Of a stretch of 19,556 nt of DNA, positions 13,869-19,556 are shown in pieces (positions within the stretch are counted from its first letter, which is position 1; the number at the start of each line of letters is the position of its first letter). The translations under genes and the position numbers were made by a program. Under the pieces are notes generated by a model. The model saw nothing but the letters and a program-made list of their open reading frames with translations, searched no databases and was not told where the DNA came from. The stretch is from positions 5,184-24,739 of the forward strand of contig JAJBTD010000167.1 of NCBI GenBank assembly GCA_020861055.1, in the 5' to 3' direction. The DNA comes from Clostridiales bacterium. Lineage in GTDB: Bacteria > Bacillota > Clostridia > Oscillospirales > Oscillospiraceae.

Positions 13869-13903
13869 AAACGCCGGAGCGGTTCTCCCCTTCTCCGGCG
13901 TTT
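13869..13903. terminator. Terminator of capA
   Basis: An 11-bp perfect stem (13869-13879 with 13893-13903) has a 13-nt loop. On the minus strand TTTTT runs through the end of the stem into the flank, 16 bp after the capA stop. T-rich flanks on both sides make it possibly bidirectional. Confidence 0.8.
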
Positions 13904-13918
13904 GCTTTTTCTGTGCGA

Positions 13919-15325
13919 TCAGCCTGCGGCGGTCTCGTCGCCGGCAGGGCTGTCCTCTGTGGTGCTGTCGGAACCGGTCTCGTCCGCAGTCTCGTCGGCG
14001 GTATCGTCCAGCATATCCTCCTCCAGAGTGCCGTCCTCCGTTCCGGTTTCCGTCCCGGCCTCCGCCTCATCGTCGGTGCTGTCGTCGGTATCGTCAACGG
14101 GAGCCGCGTCGCCGGAATAGACCGTGCCGTCGGAGCCGATGGTCACGTCGTAGGAATAGGCCTCTATGAGATCGACCACCTGGTTCCACTCCTCGTCGCT
14201 CTCGGTAAGCCGGGTGACGCAGCCGGACTGGATGGCGGGGGTGACGGTGAAGGTCACATCCTCCTCCTCGGCGTTGCCGGTGAAGTGGATCTCCAGCAGG
14301 AAGGTGTCCAGGGTCTTTTCGTTGAACCAGCAGGTGCCCAGATTGTAGAAGATGGGCTTGCCGTCATAGTACTCGATGCCCTGGAGACAGTGGGAGTGGG
14401 TGCCTACGATCACGTCCGCCCCGGCGTCGATATACTCCTTGGCGGTGGTGCGCTGGGTGTCGTTGGCCTCATAGCTGTACTCGGTGCCCCAGTGGACGCA
14501 GGCGATGACAAAGTCCGCGTTTTCCTTGGCGTTCTGGATGACTTGGACGAAGGTATCCGTCTCATAGCACAGCAGGATACCGGCGGAGTCCTCCGTGGCC
14601 TGGGGGGTATAGCGGATGTTCTCGGCGCAGGAGGCGTTGACAAAGGCCACGGTGTAGCCGTTGAACTCCACATAGTACGGCTCACAGGCCTCCTCCAGAT
14701 TCTCCCCCGCCCCCACATGGGCGATGCCTGCGCTGTCCAGGGTGGCCAGGGTGTCGGTCAGGCCCTCGGCGTCGTAGTCATAGACGTGGTTGTTGGCCAG
14801 GGTCACCAGATCCACCCCCATCGTCTCGTAGATGGAGATGTTGGAGGTCTGCGCCCGGAAGGTGTAGGCCTTGCCGTTCAGGGCAGTCCCCCCGTCGGTG
14901 AAGGCGAACTCGCTGTTGACACAGAACAGGTCGGCGCTCTGCATCCGCTCCAGCAAGCTCGTTCCGATGCAGTCATAGATGCCGTTCTCCTGCTCGGCCA
15001 GGTAGGTCATATTGTACCAGGTGTCGTCCAGGTTCACGTCCCCCATCAGGGCGATGGTGAAGTCGTATTCCGTCTCCGCCAGAGCAGCGGCCTCCTCCTC
15101 CGCCTTCTGAGCGGCCTCCTCCTGCTCGGCCAGGGCGGCGGCCTCCGCCTCCTCCTGGGCCTTGGCCTCGTTGTGGGCCAGAATCGCCTGAACGCCTCCG
15201 ATGCAGAAGCAGATCAAAATGATGATGAGGCAGACGGAGTTGAGCACGAAGCCGGGCCGCAGTCTGCGCCGGCGTTTTCTCTGGCTGTGCCCGGAGCGGC
15301 GGGGCCGGTCATATCTCTCTTCCAT
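13919..15325 (-). CDS. Membrane-anchored CapA-family phosphoesterase-like protein
   Basis: This 468-aa protein has the CapA (poly-gamma-glutamate synthesis) metallophosphatase fold. A very basic N-terminus (RRSGHSQRKRRRRLRPG) precedes one membrane helix (about 26-47), which puts the rest outside. A Glu/Ala-rich coiled-coil stretch follows (about 50-85), then the CapA domain (about 85-385): MGDVNLDD, CVNSEFAFTD, TLANNHVYDYDAEGL, CVHWGTEYS and GTHSHCLQGIEYY. The last ~65 residues are an acidic Asp/Thr/Glu tail. Relatives take part in polyglutamate export or are of unknown function; with no capB or capC nearby, capsule synthesis is not supported. ATG at 15325 follows AAAGGAG by 6 nt; a TTG two codons earlier abuts that site and is unlikely. 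Confidence 0.88.
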   Translation of the reverse strand: MEERYDRPRRSGHSQRKRRRRLRPGFVLNSVCLIIILICFCIGGVQAILAHNEAKAQEEAEAAALAEQEEAAQKAEEEAAALAETEYDFTIALMGDVNLDDTWYNMTYLAEQENGIYDCIGTSLLERMQSADLFCVNSEFAFTDGGTALNGKAYTFRAQTSNISIYETMGVDLVTLANNHVYDYDAEGLTDTLATLDSAGIAHVGAGENLEEACEPYYVEFNGYTVAFVNASCAENIRYTPQATEDSAGILLCYETDTFVQVIQNAKENADFVIACVHWGTEYSYEANDTQRTTAKEYIDAGADVIVGTHSHCLQGIEYYDGKPIFYNLGTCWFNEKTLDTFLLEIHFTGNAEEEDVTFTVTPAIQSGCVTRLTESDEEWNQVVDLIEAYSYDVTIGSDGTVYSGDAAPVDDTDDSTDDEAEAGTETGTEDGTLEEDMLDDTADETADETGSDSTTEDSPAGDETAAG

Positions 15326-15364
15326 GGACAACTCCTTTCTCCGGGGAAACCCGCCCGGAATGAC

Positions 15365-15390
15365 AAAACAGGCCGCTTTTCAGCAGCCTG
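15365..15390 (-). promoter_or_regulatory. Terminator-like hairpin in the capA leader
   Basis: On the minus strand CAGGCTGC pairs with GCGGCCTG (one T-G pair) around TGAAAA and is followed by TTTTGTCATT. It lies between the capA promoter and its start, about 40 nt before the ATG. It has the shape of an intrinsic terminator inside a leader, so it may attenuate transcription. I saw no leader peptide or riboswitch fold that would control it. Confidence 0.45.
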
Positions 15391-15434
15391 TGATCGATGA
15401 AGCTATGGTACTGTGGTCGAAACCGCTGCTTTTT

Positions 15435-15463
15435 ATTCTAGCACAATTGTTCTCTCCCGTCCA
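15435..15463 (-). promoter_or_regulatory. Probable capA promoter
   Basis: Read leftward, TGGACG (15463-15458, 4 of 6) and TAGAAT (15440-15435, 5 of 6) are 17 bp apart. They lie about 110 bp upstream of the capA start, leaving a leader that contains the terminator-like hairpin. Confidence 0.55.
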
Positions 15464-15537
15464 GTGCGGGGAGGTAAAAAGTGGGAAAAAGCAAAATGGA
15501 CTGTTTCGATGGGATAACGTGTCGGAGGTTGCCTCCT

Positions 15538-15771
15538 CGGATTCGCCGTGAGATTTCTGCTAAGCGTTAGTGCATACTGCTCTCCCTCAGTCAGCTTCGC
15601 TGACAGCTCCGCCGTCAAGCGGCACTTCCGCTTCGCTCCCTGCCTCAGAGAGGGAGCCTAGGGATTTGCGTAGGCTCTTGCCTCCCTCCTTGAGGGAGGT
15701 GGCACGGCGAAGCCGTGACGGAGGGAGAGCAGCACGCACCTCCGGCAAGCGGAAAAGTCACGGCGAATTCG
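15538..15771. mobile_element. Non-coding MITE-like hairpin element
   Basis: A 234-bp stretch is bounded by inverted repeats CG(G/A)ATTCGCCGTGA, 13 of 14 bases matching (15538-15551 and 15758-15771), with weaker similarity continuing inward. A nested pair, 16 of 17 matching, lies at 15577-15593 and 15716-15732. Between them are several short perfect hairpins, such as GTCAGC-TTC-GCTGAC, AAGCGG/CCGCTT and CACGGC-GAA-GCCGTG. No credible ORF is present. I recall similar hairpin-rich CTCCCTC...GAGGGAG repeats scattered in Faecalibacterium and Oscillospiraceae genomes, but this cannot be checked here. No target-site duplication is obvious. It fills most of the 479-bp gap between citrate synthase and capA. 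Confidence 0.65.
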
Positions 15772-15804
15772 TTACCTGTTGCGTTTTGGTCGCTTTCGCC
15801 CTTC

Positions 15805-17172
15805 TCAATCCCGGTCGTCCAGGGCGACAAAGGGCTGCCGTGCGCCGATGGCCTTATAGGCGGGGCGGATGATCTTGCCGCCGCTGAAAATCTCCTCCAT
15901 CCGGTGGGCGCACCAGCCCACCATACGGGTGGCGGCAAACAGGGGGGTATACAGCTCCTCCGGAATGTTGAGCATGTCATAGACAAAGCCGGAGTACAGG
16001 TCCACGTTGGCGCACATGACCTTGTCCTTGCCGGTGACACGGGCAAAGACCTGGGGCGTCAGCCGCTCCACGCTCTCGATCAGGTTGAGCCGGTCCTCCA
16101 TTCCCTTCTTCTCCGCCAGACTGCGGCTGAACCGCTTCAAAATCTTCGCCCTGGGGTCGGAGAGGGTGTAGACCGCATGGCCCATGCCGTAGATCAGCCC
16201 GGAGTGGTCGTAGCCCTCCTTCCGGAGCAGTCCGGCGAGGCAGGCGGAGACAGCGTCGTCGTCCTTCCAGTCGGGGACGGTCTCTGCGATGTAGTCCATC
16301 ATCTGCTTGCAGCGGATGTTGGCGCCGCCGTGCCGGGGGCCCTTGAGCGACCCCACCGCCGCGGCGATGGCGGAAAAGATGTCGGTATAGGAGGAGGAGA
16401 TCACCCGGCAGGTGAAGGAGGAGTTGTTGCCGCCGCCGTGCTCCGCGTGGAGGATGAGGCACAGGTCCAGCAGCCGGGCCTCCTCCATGGTGTACTGCCG
16501 GTCGTCTCTGGCAGCGGACAGGAAGTTCTCCGCCGCCCCCTTGCCGGGCTGCGCCCGGTGGAGGTACAGGGAGCCCTTGTCAAAGTAGCACCGCTTGGCG
16601 GCGTAGGCGTGGGCCACGATCATGGTCGTCCGGGCGATGAGCTGCATGGACAGGCGCAGCTGGTTCTCCACCGTCATAGTCTCCGGGTCCTCGTCATAGG
16701 AATAGAGGGTCAGCACGCTCTGGGCCAGCTTGTTCATCACGTCGCAGCTGGGGGCCTTCAAGATCATGTCCTCGGTGAACATACTGGGGAGGGGGCGCAT
16801 CTCCTCCAGGGCCTGCTGAAAGGCGGTCAGCTCCTGCCGGTTGGGGAGCTTTCCCATGAGCAGCAGATAGCAGGTCTCCTCAAAGCCGAATCGATTCTCT
16901 GAGGTGCATCCCCGGATCAGATCCTCTACGCTGATGCCCCGGTAGATCAGCCTGCCCTCCATGGGAGTCTTTTTCCCGTCCTGCATATAGTAGCCTTGGA
17001 CGCTGCCCACACGGGTCAGACCGGCCATGATGCCGGTGCCGTCCGGGTGCCTCAGACCCCGCATGACCTGGTATTTCTCGTATTTGTCCTGGGGGATGGG
17101 ACCGACCCCCTGGAGCTCCTCGCTCATCGTATGGATAAAGTCAGTGGTCTGACTGGAAAGCGGACGATTCAT
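15805..17172 (-). CDS. Citrate synthase (Si type)
   Basis: This 455-aa enzyme condenses oxaloacetate with acetyl-CoA to citrate. Active-site residues are visible: His281 in GPRHGGAN, His332 in GMGHAVYTLSDPRAK and Asp391 in NVDLYSG. His245 in HAEHGGGNNSSF matches the oxaloacetate-binding His of the family. The N-terminal part has GYYMQDGKKTPMEGRLIYRGISVEDLI, equal to the usual small-domain entry motif. Length is a little above that of typical bacterial enzymes, with an N-terminal extension of ~40 residues. In a fermentative Clostridium it would mainly feed glutamate synthesis. ATG at 17172 is chosen over the GTG one codon earlier; AAAGGGG lies about 10 nt before it. The gene is monocistronic, and no classic terminator follows, only the hairpin element. 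Confidence 0.93.
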   Translation of the reverse strand: MNRPLSSQTTDFIHTMSEELQGVGPIPQDKYEKYQVMRGLRHPDGTGIMAGLTRVGSVQGYYMQDGKKTPMEGRLIYRGISVEDLIRGCTSENRFGFEETCYLLLMGKLPNRQELTAFQQALEEMRPLPSMFTEDMILKAPSCDVMNKLAQSVLTLYSYDEDPETMTVENQLRLSMQLIARTTMIVAHAYAAKRCYFDKGSLYLHRAQPGKGAAENFLSAARDDRQYTMEEARLLDLCLILHAEHGGGNNSSFTCRVISSSYTDIFSAIAAAVGSLKGPRHGGANIRCKQMMDYIAETVPDWKDDDAVSACLAGLLRKEGYDHSGLIYGMGHAVYTLSDPRAKILKRFSRSLAEKKGMEDRLNLIESVERLTPQVFARVTGKDKVMCANVDLYSGFVYDMLNIPEELYTPLFAATRMVGWCAHRMEEIFSGGKIIRPAYKAIGARQPFVALDDRD

Positions 17173-17227
17173 CACAGCTATGCCCCTTTTCTCTCAGGCG
17201 TATGCCGCCCTTACTCGATCTGATGAC

Positions 17228-17257
17228 AGTATACCACGTTCTGCCATGAGAAGTCAA
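17228..17257 (-). promoter_or_regulatory. Citrate synthase promoter
   Basis: Read leftward, TTGACT (17257-17252, 5 of 6) and TATACT (17233-17228, 5 of 6) are 18 bp apart, about 55 bp before the start. The remaining divergent gap up to spoIID (17258-17389) is AT-rich; I found no convincing sporulation sigma-factor promoter for spoIID in it. Confidence 0.7.
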
Positions 17258-17389
17258 CGCAATTGCCCGTTCAAAGTGCATTATCCGTTTTAATTCTGTC
17301 ACATTTAGTAAAAAACAGTTTGCGTTTCGTCCATTTTTACCCCACTTTTACCCATAGCACTATTCAATTTTTGCAAGGAGGCGTCCATT

Positions 17390-18523
17390 TTGCTGCACAA
17401 AGTGGTCACAATGTCCCTGGCCCTGACGCTGGCGGCGCTGCTGCTGTCTCTCACCGCGCTGCCGGAGGAGCCACTTTCCTTCCCGCTCCAGTCCGCCCTC
17501 GCCTCGGACGAGCCCTCCGATGCAGCGGAGGACGAGCCGGAGGCCGTCCAGGAGGATGAGGCGGCCGAATCGGATGTCCGGGAGGCAGCGCCGTCTGCGG
17601 AGGGGGCAGAGGATGAGGACGTTTCCTCCGTCTCGGCGGAAAACTCCCAGGAGGAAAGCGCTCAGGTGGGCGACCCCCTGGTTCCGGAGACGCTGAACGT
17701 GCTGCTCCCGGACGGTACAGTGGAGGAGATGGCGCTGGAGGACTACCTCTGGGGAGTGGTCGCCGCCGAGATGCCCGCCGCCTTTGAGGCGGAGGCGCTC
17801 AAGGCCCAGGCGGTGGCTGCCCGGACCTACACCTGCTATCAGGCGGCCCGGACGAAGGACGCCCATCCGGATGCGGACGTCTGCACCGATTACAGCTGCT
17901 GTCAGGCGTGGATCTCCCGTGAGGACCGGATGGCGGCCTGGGCGGAGGACAAGGGGGAGGAATATGCCGCAAAAATCACAGCGGCGGTGGAGGGGACCGC
18001 AGGAGAGATCCTCACCTGGGAGGGGGAGGCGGCGCTGACCGTGTTTCATGCCGCCTCCGCAGACACCACCCGCTCCGCTCTGGAGGTCTGGGGGACCGAT
18101 CTCCCCTATCTCATCTCCGTCTCCAGTCCGGAGAGCGAGGCGGATACCCCCAACTATTACAGCGTCGTCTCCTTTTCCGCTCAGGAGTTCTCCGATCTGT
18201 TTTTGGCGGCATATCCCGACGGGGACCTCTCCGGGGACTGCTCCGAGTGGTTCGGCGCAGCCGAGACGGACGGCAGCGGGGCGGTGCTGTCCGTCTCAGT
18301 GGGGGGCGTGGAGGTCGCCGGGAGCGATCTGCGCACCCTCTGCGGCCTTCGCTCCCCCCATTTTGAGGTGGAGTGCGGGGAGGATACCATCACCTTTTAC
18401 GTCACCGGCTACGGCCACGGGGTGGGCATGAGCCAGTACGGGGCCAACGCCATGGCGGCGTCGGGGAGCGGCTATCAGGACATTCTCTCCCACTACTATC
18501 CGGGAACGGCGCTGGAGGGGTAG
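17390..18523 (+). CDS. spoIID: Stage II sporulation protein D (SpoIID/LytB domain)
   Basis: This 377-aa lytic transglycosylase would cut peptidoglycan glycan strands during forespore engulfment, together with SpoIIM and SpoIIP. A hydrophobic N-terminal signal or anchor (about 5-25) leads to an acidic Glu/Asp/Ala linker (about 38-95). The SpoIID domain then begins VLLPDGTVEEMALEDYLWGVVAAEMP, with the likely catalytic Glu127 in AAEMP, then ALKAQAVAARTY and the C-terminal GYGHGVGMSQYGANAMA motif. The start is TTG at 17390, because AAGGAGG ends 8 nt earlier and no ATG fits. The gene is divergent from citrate synthase and followed by its own terminator. It is not beside spoIIQ or spoIIID here. Confidence 0.9.
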   Translation: MLHKVVTMSLALTLAALLLSLTALPEEPLSFPLQSALASDEPSDAAEDEPEAVQEDEAAESDVREAAPSAEGAEDEDVSSVSAENSQEESAQVGDPLVPETLNVLLPDGTVEEMALEDYLWGVVAAEMPAAFEAEALKAQAVAARTYTCYQAARTKDAHPDADVCTDYSCCQAWISREDRMAAWAEDKGEEYAAKITAAVEGTAGEILTWEGEAALTVFHAASADTTRSALEVWGTDLPYLISVSSPESEADTPNYYSVVSFSAQEFSDLFLAAYPDGDLSGDCSEWFGAAETDGSGAVLSVSVGGVEVAGSDLRTLCGLRSPHFEVECGEDTITFYVTGYGHGVGMSQYGANAMAASGSGYQDILSHYYPGTALEG

Positions 18524-18542
18524 CGGTATCCGCCCCTCTTTT
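18515..18542 (+). terminator. Terminator overlapping the spoIID stop codon
   Basis: GAGGGG (18515-18520) pairs with CCCCTC (18533-18538), with an inner CGG/CCG pairing around TAT and a bulged TAG. TTTT follows. The bulged TAG is the spoIID stop codon, so a terminating ribosome would cover the left arm. Confidence 0.65.
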
Positions 18543-18562
18543 GTCCTTCTCTGCAACACCTC

Positions 18563-18591
18563 TTGCATTTATCGGCGTTTTGTCGTATCAT
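18563..18591 (+). promoter_or_regulatory. Possible promoter of the metA-family gene
   Basis: TTGCAT (18563-18568, only 3 of 6) and TATCAT (18586-18591, 5 of 6) are 17 bp apart, about 65 bp before the start. The leader is too short for the usual SAM-I riboswitch or a T-box, and I saw neither. Confidence 0.35.
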
Positions 18592-18656
18592 ATCCGTATT
18601 GTGTCCGTTCTGCCCTCCCGTGCGGCGGGCGCGGCTTTGCAGTGAGGTGATACGCT

Positions 18657-19556
18657 ATGCCGATCAAAATACCGGACGCGCTGCCGGCGGTGGAAATCCT
18701 GGGCAGCGAGAATATCTTCGTCATGACGGAATACCGGGCCATGCACCAGCATATCCGCCCTTTGAGCGTTTTGATCCTCAATCTCATGCCCACCAAGATC
18801 GTCACTGAGACGCAGATCCTGCGCAAGCTGTCCAACACGCCGTTGCAGATTGAGGTGGAGTTGCTGCGCACCGCCAGCTACTCTCCCCAGCATGTGGACG
18901 CGGATCATCTCAGCTCCTTTTACCGCACCTTTGCCCAGGTGAAGAACCGCACCTATGACGGCATGATCATCACCGGCGCGCCGGTGGAAAATCTGGACTT
19001 CGCCCAGGTGAACTACTGGCCTGAGCTGTGTGAGATCATGGAATGGAGCCGAACCAACGTCCACTCCACCCTGCACATCTGCTGGGGCGCTCAGGCGGCG
19101 CTGTACTATCACTACGGCATCCCCAAGCGGACCCTGCCCCACAAGCTGTTCGGCGTATTCCCCCATCGGGTGGTCAAGCAGGAATCCCCCTGGTTCCGGG
19201 GCTTTGACGACGTCTTTTACGCCCCTCACTCCCGGTACACCACCGTTTTGCGGGAGGATGTGGAGGCCGTTCCTGAGCTGGGCGTCTACGCCGTCTCCGA
19301 CGAGGCGGGCATTTTCGCCCTGAAATCGGAGGACAACCGCCGGTTCTTCGTCCTGGGCCACCCGGAGTATGACCGGGATACCCTGGCTCTGGAGTATCAG
19401 CGGGATGTTGACCGGGGGCTGAACATTCAGGTCCCACAGCACTACTTCCCCAACGACGACCCCCCCCAGCCCCCCCTCGTCCGCTGGCGCCGCGCCGGGC
19501 AGCGGGTCAACCCCCGCTGGGAGAATTACTTCGTGTGCCGGACCACGCCTTACAAC
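18657..19556 (+). CDS. metAA: MetA-family homoserine O-acetyltransferase (3' end outside window)
   Basis: The first 300 residues of an ~305-aa enzyme of methionine synthesis that acylates the hydroxyl of homoserine. All key residues fall at the family's numbering: catalytic Cys142 in HICWGAQ, His235 and Glu237 in GHPEYDRDTL. Position 111, in ITGAPVE, is Glu. In characterised MetA proteins, Glu at this position goes with acetyl-CoA use (Bacillus cereus) and Gly with succinyl-CoA use (Escherichia coli). I therefore predict acetyl transfer despite the usual succinyltransferase label. The ATG at 18657 has GAGGTGA about 6 nt upstream. The reading frame is open at the window end, with only a few residues missing. 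Confidence 0.94.
   Translation, partial: MPIKIPDALPAVEILGSENIFVMTEYRAMHQHIRPLSVLILNLMPTKIVTETQILRKLSNTPLQIEVELLRTASYSPQHVDADHLSSFYRTFAQVKNRTYDGMIITGAPVENLDFAQVNYWPELCEIMEWSRTNVHSTLHICWGAQAALYYHYGIPKRTLPHKLFGVFPHRVVKQESPWFRGFDDVFYAPHSRYTTVLREDVEAVPELGVYAVSDEAGIFALKSEDNRRFFVLGHPEYDRDTLALEYQRDVDRGLNIQVPQHYFPNDDPPQPPLVRWRRAGQRVNPRWENYFVCRTTPYN

Noticed and set aside
13808..15400. 530-aa plus-strand frame over capA, and similar long frames over hemW, citrate synthase, ymdB and queH
   Set aside because: All lie antisense to genes with complete family motifs, so they are compositional shadows.
15538..15771. Structured regulatory RNA or riboswitch for capA
   Set aside because: It lies upstream of the predicted capA promoter and is bounded by inverted repeats, which fits a mobile repeat better.
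17258..17389. Sigma-E type promoter for spoIID (GTCACATT near 17298 and TATTCAAT near 17361)
   Set aside because: Each half resembles the consensus but they are not at the 14-15 bp spacing needed to work together.
18524..18656. SAM riboswitch or T-box upstream of the metA-family gene
   Set aside because: The gap is only 133 bp including the spoIID terminator, and no matching conserved core was seen.

Overview
This 19.6-kb window is GC-rich bacterial DNA, probably from an anaerobic, spore-forming gut Firmicute of the class Clostridia (Oscillospiraceae/Flavonifractor-like is my best guess). The reasons are a SpoIID sporulation lytic transglycosylase, strong AGGAGG-type ribosome binding sites, two TTG starts, Gram-positive-type YmdB and QueH, an AgrC/AgrA-style two-component system, GH3 glycosidases of the kind common in gut Clostridia, and a hairpin-rich intergenic repeat of the sort I associate with this group. 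The taxonomic call is inference, since there is no rRNA in the window.

Layout. Positions 1-2885 hold a divergent pair. A partial lipoprotein with 13 Asp-Gly-Glu units reads left and runs off the window. A LytTR response regulator and a GHKL histidine kinase, overlapping by ATGA, read right from a promoter with perfect -35 and -10 hexamers and a 17-bp spacer. Positions 3094-9372 hold a carbohydrate locus read right: a 978-aa GH3 enzyme with reversed domain order and membrane segments at both ends, an 812-aa GH3 enzyme of normal domain order without a signal peptide, and a four-helix membrane protein that resembles GtrA. The two GH3 genes are separated by a stack of four hairpins.

Positions 9557-10798 encode HemW, which converges on a leftward operon queH-ymdB-lepB (12882-10878) at a bidirectional terminator. 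Upstream on the same leftward strand are a ZIP metal transporter (13780-12983) and a membrane-anchored CapA-family protein (15325-13919). A non-coding, inverted-repeat-bounded MITE-like element (15538-15771) follows, then a Si-type citrate synthase (17172-15805). Reading right again are spoIID (17390-18523) and a MetA-family acyltransferase (18657 to the window end). Its Glu111 predicts acetyl-CoA rather than succinyl-CoA use.

How the parts work together. The GH3 pair plus the membrane protein looks like a small glycan-processing unit, with one enzyme outside the membrane and one inside. The two-component system may control the divergent lipoprotein, because candidate LytTR direct repeats sit between them. 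The rest is mostly housekeeping. No RNA genes, CRISPR arrays, transposases or prophage genes were seen. The most unusual items are the doubly anchored permuted GH3 with its partners, the DGE-repeat lipoprotein beside an orphan Agr-like system, the MITE-like element, and a perfect 17-bp palindrome upstream of the ZIP transporter.
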